Source: Bacteroides acidifaciens | GTDB taxonomy: Bacteria; Bacteroidota; Bacteroidia; Bacteroidales; Bacteroidaceae | Assembly (NCBI RefSeq): GCF_903181435.1 | Contig: NZ_CAEUHO010000004.1 | Span: 868,001 to 932,000 of the forward strand | DNA: 64,000 bases | Reading direction: 5' to 3' | Shown here: positions 50,273-61,000 of the stretch, in pieces | Layout: each line of letters starts with the position of its first letter | How positions within the stretch are numbered: position 1 is the stretch's first letter | Position numbers and translations under genes: made by a program | Notes under the pieces: model-generated | Told to the model about the DNA's origin: nothing | Seen by the model: the letters and a program-made list of their open reading frames with translations, nothing else | The model's database searches: none

Positions 50273-50584
50273 ATGGAAAAGTTTGAAATAGAAGAGAAGA
50301 TTGTAGCTATGCTAAAGACGGTGTACGACCCGGAGATTCCGGTAAACGTATATGACCTCGGACTGATTTATAAGATTGATGTCTCCGATAATGGGGAAGT
50401 GGTGCTTGACATGACTCTGACAGCACCGAATTGTCCGGCTGCTGATTTTATCATGGAAGATATTCGTCAGAAAGTGGAATCAGTGGAAGGAGTGAACTCG
50501 GCTACCATTAACCTGGTGTTTGAACCGGAATGGGATAAGGATATGATGAGTGAAGAAGCGAAACTTGAACTCGGATTCCTGTAA
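50273..50584 (+). CDS. MIP18/DUF59 family iron-sulfur assembly protein (SufT-like)
   Basis: The 103-residue protein is a single DUF59 domain: VYDPEIPVNVYDLGLIYKID (residues 18-37) with the conserved DPE motif, then MTLTAPNCPAADFIMEDIRQ containing the conserved Cys. SufT-type proteins help mature iron-sulfur proteins. It is small and complete, and likely co-transcribed with the lpxH-like gene 46 bp downstream. Confidence 0.92.
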   Translation: MEKFEIEEKIVAMLKTVYDPEIPVNVYDLGLIYKIDVSDNGEVVLDMTLTAPNCPAADFIMEDIRQKVESVEGVNSATINLVFEPEWDKDMMSEEAKLELGFL

Positions 50585-50629
50585 ATTCATAGCCAAAATA
50601 TAAAACAGATAATTCTAAACTCAAAACTC

Positions 50630-51394
50630 ATGAAGAACGTTTATTTCCTTTCCGATGCGCATCTTGGTTCACGTGCCATAGAACATGGACGTACGCAGGA
50701 ACGGCGCTTGGTGAACTTCCTCGATAGTATCAAGCATAAAGCTTCTGCCGTTTACCTGTTGGGAGATATGTTCGATTTCTGGTATGAATTTCGGTTAGTA
50801 GTTCCCAAAGGATACACCCGCTTTTTAGGAAAGCTCTCCGAACTGACGGATATGGGAGTGGAGGTACATTTCTTTACTGGCAACCATGATATCTGGTGTG
50901 GGGATTATCTTTCTAAAGAATGCGGAGTGATTATCCATCGTGAGCCGTTGACTACCGAAATATACGGAAAAGAGTTTTATTTGGCTCATGGTGACGGACT
51001 GGGTGACCCGGACAAGAAGTTTAAATTGCTGCGCTGGATGTTTCATAGTACAACACTTCAGACACTGTTTTCCGCCATCCATCCCCGTTGGAGTGTGGAG
51101 CTAGGCTTGACGTGGGCAAAACATAGTCGCGAAAAGCGGGTGGACGGCAAAGAACCGGATTACATGGGGGAGAATAATGAACACTTGGTGCTTTATACAA
51201 AAGAATATCTGAAGAGTCATCCTAATATCAATTTCTTCATCTATGGACATCGTCACATTGAACTGGATTTAATGTTGAGCGTTACTTCCCGCGTGCTGAT
51301 TCTTGGAGACTGGATTAACTATTTCTCCTATGCGGTATTCGATGGGGAGAATCTATTTCTGGAAGAGTATATAGAAGGAGAAACGCAAGTTTGA
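50630..51394 (+). CDS. lpxH: UDP-2,3-diacylglucosamine diphosphatase family metallophosphoesterase
   Basis: The 254-residue enzyme shows the five metal-binding motifs of the LpxH class: SDAHLGS (D-x-H), LGDMFDFWYEF (GD), TGNHDIW (GNHD), LAHGDGLGDPDKKFKLLRWM, and FIYGHRHIELDL (GHxH). It hydrolyses UDP-diacylglucosamine to lipid X in lipid A synthesis at the inner membrane. The family is large, and some Bacteroidetes carry paralogues, so the exact role carries some doubt. Confidence 0.88.
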   Translation: MKNVYFLSDAHLGSRAIEHGRTQERRLVNFLDSIKHKASAVYLLGDMFDFWYEFRLVVPKGYTRFLGKLSELTDMGVEVHFFTGNHDIWCGDYLSKECGVIIHREPLTTEIYGKEFYLAHGDGLGDPDKKFKLLRWMFHSTTLQTLFSAIHPRWSVELGLTWAKHSREKRVDGKEPDYMGENNEHLVLYTKEYLKSHPNINFFIYGHRHIELDLMLSVTSRVLILGDWINYFSYAVFDGENLFLEEYIEGETQV

Positions 51395-51466
51395 TTCTTA
51401 TCCATTAAAAGGCGGAAATTCCGCTTGATATAAGGTTGCTTCAAGACGGATAGAAACCGTAGAAAG

Positions 51467-51531
51467 TCAAGACCACGTCTTCAGATTCATGCTATTTTTT
51501 AGATGACGGATGTATGAAGACGTGGTCTTGA
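51467..51531. terminator. Convergent terminator hairpin between lpxH and susG
   Basis: A 17-bp perfect stem (TCAAGACCACGTCTTCA at 51467-51483 with its complement at 51515-51531) encloses a 31-base loop containing T6. It sits 5 bp past the susG stop on the minus strand and 73 bp past lpxH, so it can serve both. Confidence 0.72.
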
Positions 51532-51536
51532 TGTAT

Positions 51537-53615
51537 TTAGTTGATCAGTTTGAATACTACAGAGGCATATCCTCCCAGTCTCAGGGTGTAACTGTCGCTG
51601 TCTGTATTTTGTTGCGCCTCGCCATTCACAAACAATACTTTCTCAATCTTGTCTGTCAGTGGAAGTTGCATGGCCGTTCCGCCGAAATTATGGATGACAA
51701 GCAGTTTCTCGTTGTCCTTGGTCATATACCAGGCGGCAATCGGCTTATAGTTTTTCTCTTGCGATTCGTTGTAGACGGAATGTTTGGTCATACTTCCTTC
51801 TGCCAGTGCCGGATAGGTGTTGCGCAATCGGGTGAGGGAGAGGTATATGTTCAGAAGTGAATGAGTGTCAGCTTGTTGCTCCGCTACCGTTTTCACGTTT
51901 TTCGAAACGGTGGCATCCGTCTTGTCTGTGTAGTTGGTAGTGTAGCTATCTCCCCATAGCATCGGGCTGCGTACGTATTCGTCTCCGTTATCCTTTGTTC
52001 CGTAAAGTCCTAGTTCTTCACCGTAATAGATGTAGGGATGTCCGGCAGAGGTGAGCAAAACGGCGGCTGCCAGTTTGCATTTGTCAGCGGATTTGCCCAA
52101 CTTGGATGATGTACGGTCTTCATCGTGGTTGCTCAGTTTCGTGGCTTCGATGTAGTCGTTTCGATAGTTGGCGTATTTCTGTTGGTAAGAAAGGATATCT
52201 TTGGCAAAATAACATCCGGTACTATTATTGATTCCCCATTCCAGACGATACCAGAAAGAAAATTCAAAAAGGGCGGGCAGACCTTTATAATAAGGAGCTA
52301 CTTTATCGTATTCCGACAACACTTCGCCTACCATATAGAAGTCGTCCGTATGTCCTTTTTGTTTGTAATAGGCGTTCATGTCCTCATAAAACATTTTCAG
52401 GAAGCGAGGATTCTCTTCGCTGGTCTCACTGTGGTAGATGTGCTTCACGGCATCGAGGCGGAGACCGTCTACACCACGGGCAATCCATCCTTTGGCAGCA
52501 TCAGCTATTGCCTGATATGTCGGTGATTTTCCTGCCTGGTCTACAGGACCATAGTTAAGGTCGGCAAACCAGTCGGTGCGGAAATGAGAATGGAAATAGG
52601 TGAGCTGCTGGCTGTCGAACAGGATGTTGGCAGGGTTGCCGGCGTTGGTCAGTTTGAAATCCTTGTTCAGTGCGAGTTTCTCGGACGAGGAAGAGGCGCC
52701 GTATTTTGTTCCGGATGGCCAGGAAGAAGCATTGCTGGTACGGATTAGAAGCCCCCAAGTGGACTCAAAGTCGACGGTGAGTTCATAGATGTTGTTTCCT
52801 TTGTCATAAAACTTTTTGCAGATGCCGTCTCCGTAGTATAAGTATTTGGCGTTGTCGATGCCTGTGTCCGGATTATCCTCGTCTGCTTCGGTTCCTGTAG
52901 AAACGACAAGGATGGGAGAAGATGCGTTGCTCCAGTCCAGTGTAAATTTCAGCAGTCCTTTCACGGCAGCGGCCTCGTCAGAAACCTGAAACCATTCTGC
53001 GGCATTGTATCCGGCTGCCCCTTCTTGGGTGATCATGGCGATTTTGCCTGCTGCGATATCTGTTTTGGGGGCTTCGGAGAATGAATAATAATTGCGATAC
53101 GGACTTTCGGATGATGAACAGGCTTGGGTAAACCACGGGTGGTCTATGCCGGTGTGGTTCATTACGTAGTCCAGATAAATCTTGATGCCCCGGTTGTGGG
53201 CTTCCGTAACCAGGCGGTCGAAGTCGCTTTCTGTGCCGAGTAGCGGATTGACTTTGGTGTAGTCTGTGACGTCATATCCGTGATAAGACATACAGGGGTG
53301 GATGGGAGAGAGCCAGAGGGCTTTCACGCCCAGCTGGTTGAGATAGTCCAGCTTTTGGGTGATGCCATTCAGGTCTCCATATCCGTCTCCGTTGCTGTCG
53401 GCGAAGGAATAGACCAGTAACTGGTAGGAGATGTCTGCCCGTTTGGTCTCGTCCCATGTGTCGGGAGAGGCGGTAAGTGCGGTCCATTGTCCTTCGACGG
53501 GCGGTTCGGGTTCCGGAGCAGGGTCGGTGATATTTTTGTCATCGCTGCAAGCGGTCATGAATGCCATGAGCATTGATAACCACAAAAGAGATAAAAAGTG
53601 GAGATGTTTATTCAT
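51537..53615 (-). CDS. susG: SusG, outer-surface alpha-amylase of the starch system
   Basis: The 692-residue lipoprotein (MAFMTACSDD, Cys23) is a GH13 amylase that cuts starch on the cell surface to give maltooligosaccharides for SusCD. Barrel motifs: KALWLSPIHPCMSYHGYDVT, the DYVMNHTG region, DGLRLDAVKHIYHS (nucleophile Asp), YMVGEVLSEYDK (acid Glu), and SNHDEDRTSS (third acid). A CBM58 starch-binding insertion lies between about residues 215 and 335 (ITQEGAAGYNAAEWFQVSDE to SGTKYGASSSSEKLAL). Length equals the B. thetaiotaomicron protein as I remember it. Last gene of the sus operon. Confidence 0.97.
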   Translation of the reverse strand: MNKHLHFLSLLWLSMLMAFMTACSDDKNITDPAPEPEPPVEGQWTALTASPDTWDETKRADISYQLLVYSFADSNGDGYGDLNGITQKLDYLNQLGVKALWLSPIHPCMSYHGYDVTDYTKVNPLLGTESDFDRLVTEAHNRGIKIYLDYVMNHTGIDHPWFTQACSSSESPYRNYYSFSEAPKTDIAAGKIAMITQEGAAGYNAAEWFQVSDEAAAVKGLLKFTLDWSNASSPILVVSTGTEADEDNPDTGIDNAKYLYYGDGICKKFYDKGNNIYELTVDFESTWGLLIRTSNASSWPSGTKYGASSSSEKLALNKDFKLTNAGNPANILFDSQQLTYFHSHFRTDWFADLNYGPVDQAGKSPTYQAIADAAKGWIARGVDGLRLDAVKHIYHSETSEENPRFLKMFYEDMNAYYKQKGHTDDFYMVGEVLSEYDKVAPYYKGLPALFEFSFWYRLEWGINNSTGCYFAKDILSYQQKYANYRNDYIEATKLSNHDEDRTSSKLGKSADKCKLAAAVLLTSAGHPYIYYGEELGLYGTKDNGDEYVRSPMLWGDSYTTNYTDKTDATVSKNVKTVAEQQADTHSLLNIYLSLTRLRNTYPALAEGSMTKHSVYNESQEKNYKPIAAWYMTKDNEKLLVIHNFGGTAMQLPLTDKIEKVLFVNGEAQQNTDSDSYTLRLGGYASVVFKLIN

Positions 53616-53724
53616 AATGATGATGTATTAAAGACAATAAGTGTAGTTTCTTAAAAAACAGTGGCCGCCCCGATTTCATTGTATTCGCGACGACCATTCC
53701 CTGTTTCTCTGATTTCTTGTAGTA

Positions 53725-55182
53725 TTATTCGATGCGTCCTGTTCCGTTGCCGAAGTTCAGATAAACCCTTTGTCCGGTCTTGCCTTGTACGGTAGCTTGG
53801 TCGCCGCCGTTGCCCCGGTAAGCTATTTCTCCGTCGAAGATGATAAACTCAGTTTTCCACCATTCGCCGGCAGAGACGGCTTTCGGATTTACGCAGATTC
53901 GTACTGCTCCGTCTTTCAGCAATGCCGGAGAAACGAATTCGCCGTCGGCCGTTTCGGGCGTGGTAAATAAATCCTGTTCTACCAGTTGTGCGTCCCAACC
54001 GTTGTATGAGGTTTCGCCCATCAGATACACATTCGGCTTTTCAAATTCTATCGCTTTGTCATCGCCGATAACGGAGACGTATACTAAGTACCAGCCGGCT
54101 ATACCGACTTTTATGTTGCCGCCCTCGTCCGACAATCCGGCAAGGTCTTTGGATTCCTGTGAGATAGCATCTACAAAACCGAAGTCATTGCCCCAGTTGG
54201 CTTGCGGTGCGAATTTCACTTGGTCGTTGGCTGCGAAGTAGAAGATTCCCCAGAAAGTTCCTTTTGCTCCGTTGACCGGAACAAGTGCTTTCCATGCATC
54301 CGGGTCGCCTGCTGGCGATCCCCATCCGTATGCACTGCCGGTCATGTAAAGTTCGGTAGGGGCGCTGTTGTCTTTCACCGTAAAGCGGTAGTTGAAGGCA
54401 TCGAACGAAATTTTGATTTTACCCTCCATGGCAGTGTTGATGGCTCCCGCATTGGTCCAGGTAACGAAATTATCGCCCGAGGTGTCACCGTCGGTAAGAC
54501 TTCCCAAAGCTTTGTCCCAGTCTATGTTGTTTCCATCGATGGCCGATGCAGGGAAAATCTTGAAGTTGGAACTGCTTTCTATTTCGGCTTCGAGTGTGTA
54601 CAGGTTTTCGTTGAGGGCGTCTTTCTTCATTGGTTGGGCATCGGTGCCGTTCCAGCCTGTGAAATCGCCTACAATGTAGTAGCCTTCCGGATCGGGGGCA
54701 GGAGTTGCGGCAGGCTGCAAGGTGATGCTTACTTCATTGCCCACCAGTTGAATACCTTCGCCGGAAGGAGTTACGGCAGAAGCATTGATAGAGATTCTCA
54801 ACTCACGTTCCACGTTTGCACGGCTTTTGTAGGCTTCCTGCGTCACACTGTCCAGTTGTGTCAAGGATACTTTAAACACATGGTCTTCTGTCATGGAGAA
54901 CGGAAGTGTGTGATTTTCGTTTATGATTAAGGAACTGGCAGCGATTTTGCTGCCCTCTTCGGCTGTGGTCGAATTCAACCTGGCAATTTCCACAGAGTCG
55001 GTTGTGGCTGCATCCACAACGATATGGGCATCCTTGCCTGCTGTGAAAGTGGCGGTCAACTGTTCCGCAGCCTCTTCTTGGGGATTGGACTGGGGGGCAG
55101 CCCAGTCCTTGAAATCTTCGTTGCAGGCAGAAAATCCGATTGCTGCCAGAAACATTCCTGTGTATATTATATGTTTTTTCAT
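53725..55182 (-). CDS. susF: SusF, surface starch-binding lipoprotein
   Basis: A 485-residue lipoprotein (IGFSACNEDF, Cys20). An N-terminal Ig-like domain is followed by three starch-binding beta-sandwich modules that begin EGYYIVGDFTGWNGTDAQPM, PTELYMTGSAYGWGSPAGDP and KPNVYLMGETSYNGWDAQLV, each with the W/Y residues that stack on glucan. It has no catalytic role; it holds starch at the surface. It lies between susE and susG in the operon, as in B. thetaiotaomicron. Confidence 0.96.
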   Translation of the reverse strand: MKKHIIYTGMFLAAIGFSACNEDFKDWAAPQSNPQEEAAEQLTATFTAGKDAHIVVDAATTDSVEIARLNSTTAEEGSKIAASSLIINENHTLPFSMTEDHVFKVSLTQLDSVTQEAYKSRANVERELRISINASAVTPSGEGIQLVGNEVSITLQPAATPAPDPEGYYIVGDFTGWNGTDAQPMKKDALNENLYTLEAEIESSSNFKIFPASAIDGNNIDWDKALGSLTDGDTSGDNFVTWTNAGAINTAMEGKIKISFDAFNYRFTVKDNSAPTELYMTGSAYGWGSPAGDPDAWKALVPVNGAKGTFWGIFYFAANDQVKFAPQANWGNDFGFVDAISQESKDLAGLSDEGGNIKVGIAGWYLVYVSVIGDDKAIEFEKPNVYLMGETSYNGWDAQLVEQDLFTTPETADGEFVSPALLKDGAVRICVNPKAVSAGEWWKTEFIIFDGEIAYRGNGGDQATVQGKTGQRVYLNFGNGTGRIE

Positions 55183-55209
55183 GATGAATCGTTTTTGTTA
55201 AAGTTGTCA

Positions 55210-56373
55210 TTACTTTTTTTCTCCCGTACCTGCTGTGAAGTTCAGTTCTATCACGTCGCCGGCTGCCCCCTGTATAGCGTAGCCGTCTCCCTTCTCTGTC
55301 CAACTGTTGATGAGGTTGAAATCGCGGTAGAAGATTTCACCGTCGTGGAGTGTGAATTCGGTTCTCCACCAGTCGAGGTCGGTTTTGAAGCACATACGTA
55401 CTTCTCCGCTTGCAGTCATGGCAGGAGATACGAAGTTGCCGTCTTTGGTAGCGGGAACCGCAAACTTCCATTCGTCGGTGAATGCCCACGAATCGCCGGT
55501 TGTGCTTCCGAACAAATATACTTCAGCCGGATAGAAGGTGATGGTAAACTGATAGTCATCTCCTTTGGCAACAGCTTTGACATAGAAGAGGTACCATCCG
55601 GCATTTTCGACGACGAAGTTGTCGTTGCCGCTGATTCCCGCTCCGGCTTTGTCGGCCACTGTCACGCGGTTGTCGTTAATACCGATATACTCGTTTTCCT
55701 TTGTTCCAAACTTGAACTCGGAGTTGGCATCGAAATAAATCATTGAGTAGAACTGTCCGTCCATGCCGTAGACTCCTGCCATCGGTTTCCATACTTTCCA
55801 GGCGGCATCCAGCATAGAGCCTACGATGAACATGGTTTTGGGAGGTGCCAACGAACCGGTGCTTTTGGAAATCAAAACATTGGGCAATCCGATGACATTG
55901 GATACGCATTCGCCTTTGTTGCTGCCGCTGATGTTGGCTTTCAGTCGTATATATACGGCTATCGGTTGGGCAGGCAGTTCGGCCTGCTCTCCGTTCACGG
56001 CTGTCCACAAATCGAGAAGTGCATTGTTGAGTTCGGAAGCATTTACATTCATTCTTGCGGTAGAGTGGATGGTTTCCAGTTCCGTATAGTTGGCTTTAGC
56101 CTCCTCTGTTGCTTCCGTGAATTCTTGGTCGAAGGAAGCGTGCACTTTGTAGGTTGTAGCTGCCGGAAAACCGTAGTCGGGTTGGCAACAGGTTAGCTCC
56201 ACGCTTTTGGCATTCTTCAGGTCGTATACGTTGTTGGCCGCATAGGCGGGCGTATTGAGTGTAAATGTATCGGGTTCGTTCAAGACAGGATTGCTGTCAG
56301 TATCTGTTTCGCACGCCATGAATAAAGGCAATGCAAACGTGGTTGCCAGTAATATATTGAATGGTTTCTTCAT
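55210..56373 (-). CDS. susE: SusE, surface starch-binding lipoprotein
   Basis: A 387-residue lipoprotein (LPLFMACETD, Cys21) with an N-terminal Ig-like SusE domain (FTLNTPAYAANNVYDLKNAK) and two starch-binding modules (PKTMFIVGSMLDAAWKVWKP; AEVYLFGSTTGDSWAFTDEW), one fewer than SusF. It binds maltooligosaccharides outside the cell and associates with SusCD. Position and length fit the canonical locus. Confidence 0.96.
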   Translation of the reverse strand: MKKPFNILLATTFALPLFMACETDTDSNPVLNEPDTFTLNTPAYAANNVYDLKNAKSVELTCCQPDYGFPAATTYKVHASFDQEFTEATEEAKANYTELETIHSTARMNVNASELNNALLDLWTAVNGEQAELPAQPIAVYIRLKANISGSNKGECVSNVIGLPNVLISKSTGSLAPPKTMFIVGSMLDAAWKVWKPMAGVYGMDGQFYSMIYFDANSEFKFGTKENEYIGINDNRVTVADKAGAGISGNDNFVVENAGWYLFYVKAVAKGDDYQFTITFYPAEVYLFGSTTGDSWAFTDEWKFAVPATKDGNFVSPAMTASGEVRMCFKTDLDWWRTEFTLHDGEIFYRDFNLINSWTEKGDGYAIQGAAGDVIELNFTAGTGEKK

Positions 56374-56408
56374 AATGGTGTTCTTTTATATAATTGATGA
56401 ACTACTGG

Positions 56409-58061
56409 TTAATAATTGGGGTTTTGTGACATATTCGGGTTGTTGTTCAAGTCTGATACCGGAATCGGGAACACGTTGTAGTGCGAAGAAACAGGTGTTC
56501 CGTTTATTGCTCCCCCTTTCCAGTCCCAAACGTATTTGTTTGTTGTGAACATACCGAAGCGAATGAGGTCGGAACGACGGCGGCCTTCCAAATAAAACTC
56601 ACGTGCCCATTCGTCGATAAGTTCCTGTTCTGTCACAGTCTGTACCATTCTTGTGCAGTTGGCGCGCGAACGAAGCACATTAATATCACTTTTCGCGTCT
56701 TTGCCTTGGCGGAAGAGAGCTTCGGCACGTGTCAGGTAGGCTTCTGCCAGGCGGAACAGCGGGATGTCGGTGTCGGGATATTCGGTGTGGCTTACGGGTT
56801 TGCCGTCCGAGCGGTAATTCTGCCATTTGACAATAGACAATCCGTTGGTGAATCCTGTGATGGCATCTGTCTGAAGCGTACGTCTGCCGCCTCCCACGCC
56901 TGAATACAGCATGGCACGGTCGTCGCCCGCAGCTTGGATAATGTCTGCCGTTCTGAGTTTGTATTGAGCATCGAAGGCGTCAATTTGTTCGTCCGTATTC
57001 AGTCCTGTGGTCGGAATTTCCACATCGTCGGGCAACATAGGTACTTTGGTCAGATCGGGGAAGAATTTCTGCACCATTGCTGCACGGGCAAAGATACACG
57101 ACCATCCGTTGGTGGTTCCCATGCGGGGCATACCGGCAATGCGCGTACCGCAAATCAAATAAGTAGCGCCTCCGTAGTTGCGTGTTTTCACGCCGTCCTG
57201 GCGGATGGGCAGGATGATTTCTTTCATGGCATTTGCGTTCTCATCATTGTCTGCCATGAATAGTTCGGCATAGTTGTCGCACAATTCATATCCTGAACCG
57301 ATTACTTTGGCGGCATATTCTTCCGCCTTTGCATAATCGGGCTGTCCGGTATATACACCTGCGTTCAGGTATAGTCGTGCACGGAGTAGCCAGTTGGCTG
57401 CTTTGTCGGCGCGACCAAAAGGTGCTTGGCGCGGTTCGTACATATTGTTTTCAATCTCATTCAGCTCGTTTTGAATATAGGCATAGAGTTCGGTACCTTT
57501 CTTTTCGACAGGCAACTCGTTGTCGAAATGTTCTTTGAACGGTGCTTTTCCAAACAAATCGAGAAAGTACCAGTAGTGCAAGGCACGCAGAAAACGTATT
57601 TCCGCGCGTTGGCGTAACGTCTCTTCGTCTGTTTTCCCTTCCGTTTGGTCCAGGAAGAAGTTATACTGCGTGATATTGTATCCCAAGCGAACATATACCC
57701 ATTCTGTGCGTTGGCTGGAAGAGTTCCAGTTGATGTTTGTAAACTGTGGAATGTCTTGGTTGTCTTGCCATGCCCAAAGACATTCGTCAGAGGGCAGTTC
57801 GTTGCAGTTGAAAGTTGTACGGTAAAAACCGGATTCACCCTCATCCTGTCCGTCAAGGTCGGGAGAGCCGGCAATACCCTTTTGGCCGGTTACTCCCAGC
57901 ATGGCATATCCCTTTACAAATACTCCTTGTTGGTCGAAGTTACTATCTGCCTGAGGGTCGATAGGGCTGATATCCAAATCGTTGATGCATGACGTTGCTC
58001 CTAAGGAGAGGGTGGCAATCAGTGCAGCAGAAAATAGTTGTTTTATATATTTTGTTTTCAT
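56409..58061 (-). CDS. susD: SusD, starch-binding lid lipoprotein
   Basis: A 550-residue lipoprotein (LGATSCINDLDI, Cys25). Helical TPR regions (RAEIRFLRALHYWYFLDLFG) are followed by the glucan-binding surface and the family C-terminus (EFYLEGRRRSDLIRFGMFTT; FPIPVSDLNNNPNMSQNPNY). It caps the SusC barrel and binds helical starch. It starts 21 bp after susC. Confidence 0.97.
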   Translation of the reverse strand: MKTKYIKQLFSAALIATLSLGATSCINDLDISPIDPQADSNFDQQGVFVKGYAMLGVTGQKGIAGSPDLDGQDEGESGFYRTTFNCNELPSDECLWAWQDNQDIPQFTNINWNSSSQRTEWVYVRLGYNITQYNFFLDQTEGKTDEETLRQRAEIRFLRALHYWYFLDLFGKAPFKEHFDNELPVEKKGTELYAYIQNELNEIENNMYEPRQAPFGRADKAANWLLRARLYLNAGVYTGQPDYAKAEEYAAKVIGSGYELCDNYAELFMADNDENANAMKEIILPIRQDGVKTRNYGGATYLICGTRIAGMPRMGTTNGWSCIFARAAMVQKFFPDLTKVPMLPDDVEIPTTGLNTDEQIDAFDAQYKLRTADIIQAAGDDRAMLYSGVGGGRRTLQTDAITGFTNGLSIVKWQNYRSDGKPVSHTEYPDTDIPLFRLAEAYLTRAEALFRQGKDAKSDINVLRSRANCTRMVQTVTEQELIDEWAREFYLEGRRRSDLIRFGMFTTNKYVWDWKGGAINGTPVSSHYNVFPIPVSDLNNNPNMSQNPNY

Positions 58062-58082
58062 GATGATTTGATTGAATGTAAT

Positions 58083-61000
58083 TTAGAATTGCAGGTTTAA
58101 ACCTAATAAGAAAGTCATGGCTCTTGGATATGGATTGGCGTCGATGCCACTCTTCACCTCAGGATCGAGCCCTTTGTATTTACTGATGATGAACGGATTC
58201 TGTACCGTAGCGTATATACGTCCGTTGATTCCTTTATATGCTTGGCTCTTACACAGATTTTGGAAAGAATAGCCCAATGTGATGTTGTCACAACGGACAA
58301 ATGAAGCATTGCGTATAAAATAATCGCTCATGTAATATTCGCCTTGTCCGGTGAAACCCAGTGCGATGGCTTCGGCAGTAGTGTTGCTGTAAGCATTGTT
58401 TTGATACAATCCCGAAGTACTTATGTTGGCTTTGTTGCTCAGGAAATCATAATATACATAGTTGTTGAGGCTGGCGCGCAAGGAGAAACTGAAATCGAAG
58501 TTTTTGTACAACATTTTAGAGGTCAGTCCCATCAGTACGTCGGCGGCCGGTTTCTTGTAGATATACTTATCCGAGCTGTTTATGATGCCGTCTCCGTTGC
58601 GGTCTACAAACATATTCTCAATAGGTTTGCCGTTTTCGTCGTATACCTGTTGGTAGACATAGAAAGAGCTGGCAGCATATCCTACTTTATGCACTTGCAC
58701 TTTGTTATTGTTTCCTTTGGAAATCTTGTCTCCTGTTTCTACGTAATAGTCGCTGTCGTCGCCTCCTGTCAGTTTGGTGATTTCATTGTGGTTCCATGTC
58801 ACGTTATAACTCAAATCCCAGGTAAAGTCTTTGGTTACGATGGGTTTGGCGTTGACCGAGAATTCCATACCGTAGTTTTCCAAAGAACCGATGTTCTGTG
58901 TCATTTGGGCGTTGAAGTTGGTGCCTACAGGAATCTTTACGCTATTCAGCAAATCGTTTGTTTGGCGGAAGTAACCGTCGATGGCACCAGTAATTCTTCC
59001 ATTCAGGAATCCTACATCCAAGCCGGCGTTCCATGTCGTGGTCTTTTCCCATTTCAAATCTTTGTTGAAGGCCTTCGGGCGTGAAGTGGAATGGTAGATG
59101 TCGCCAAACGGATATTGGGCATATTCGTTATTGGTGATATACAAGGGCAGGTAGGCAAAGTCTTCGCCGATATTCTGCTGTCCGGTGATACCCCATCCTA
59201 AACGCAGCTTCAAATCGGAAAGGACATTTACGTCTCTCAAAAATTTCTCTTCCTTTATTTTCCATCCCAATGCCAATGACGGGAATGTTCCCCAGCGGTT
59301 GTTTTCTGAAAAACGTGACGAACCATCCCAGCGCATGGTGAATGTGAATAAATAACGGTTCAACAGTGAGTAGTTCAGACGTCCGAAGTAAGAAACCAAT
59401 GTGTTTCTGGTGGCGTAAGCGGTTTGGCTGCGCAGGCTTGCATCATGTGCTTCCTGAGTATATGGGTCCCAACCTTGTCCTTCATCAAATCCGTTGCGGT
59501 GGAAATGCTGTTCTTCGCCACCGACCATCAGGTCGAAATCGTTTGCACCCACTGATTTGAAATATTGTGCGTATATGTTGTAAGAGAGGTTGTATTTATA
59601 TTGAGTGGCAGCCCCGTTCCATCCATAATAATTGTTGGAATACGAGTAGGGAGATACATTGGTGGCTTGAGTACCTTCTGCATATTCACCACCTATGCTT
59701 GCATGAATATGAAGGTCGGGCAGGAAATGGAATTTGTAGTCTACATCCACGTTTCCTACGAAATCGTTGCTGTTGCTCTTGTCGTTCTTAAGGTTCAGAG
59801 CAGCCAGTGGATTCTGAGGAGAGTTCGGGTTTACTGTATATTTCCAGTCCGGGTCGCTAAAGTTGCTTGCCGAATTGGTGTTTTGCCAATAGCCGTCTGT
59901 AAACCGATAAGGCTCGTCGGTAGAGTAAACCGGGCGGGTAGGGTCGATGGCCAATGCTCCTCCGATGGCAGCACCGGTGTCGGCATAGCGGTTCTTTCCG
60001 TTCATGTATTTGGCGTTGATATTGAACTTCAGATGATCGTTGAAGAAAGAAGGTGCCAAGTTTACGGAAGCCGTAAAGCGTTGGAAGTTGGACGTTTTCA
60101 CGATACCGTTGTCGTTGGTGTAACCTAAGGACACGCGGTAAGGCAGGTTCTTGAATCCTCCGTTGATAGAGACATGATGGTCGGTGCTGACTGCTGTGCG
60201 GAATATTTCATCCTGCCAGTCTGTGCTGTCGGTTCCTAAAGCTGCCGGCAGTTTCTCGCCCCATAATTGAGTAGCATAAGCACGGTACTCGTCACCGCTC
60301 AGTACATCATATCGCTTTTGAGTCTTGGAGAAAGATACGGAACCGTTATAGTTTACGCTGGGTGCCTGTCCGTTCTTTCCTTTCTTGGTGGTGATGATGA
60401 TAACACCGTTGGAAGCACGCGAACCGTAGATGGCAGTTGCAGAGGCATCTTTCAATACGGTAAGTGTTTCGATATCTGCCGGATTGACCATTGACAAACC
60501 GTTTGCCATTCCCTTGATACCTTCATTGTCGATAGCCAAACCGTCAATAACAATCAACGGATCGTTGCTCGCATTCAATGAAGAACCGCCGCGGATGCGT
60601 ATTTGCGCGCCGCCGCCCGGCGTACCGTCGTTAGAGATTACGCTGACACCGGCAATTTTACCCGATAACATGTCCTGGGCATTGGTGGTGATACCTTTAC
60701 TTAGTTCATCGGGCTTGATAGCCATAACCGAGCCGGTCATATCGTTTTTTTTCACTTGACCGTAGCCGATGACAACCACATCGTTCAGCAATTGGCTGTC
60801 ATCTTGCAATGTCACAATGACGGAGGCAGCTGCTTTCACCTCCGCAGTTTGGTAACCGACGAATGAGACGGAAAGAATGGCGTCTTTCGGCGCATTCAGT
60901 ATAAAGTTACCGTCGAAATCGGTTATTGTTCCGTTGGTTGTACCTTTCACCAATACATTGGCACCAATGACAGGTTCGCCCGTTGTGTCTTTCACGTGCC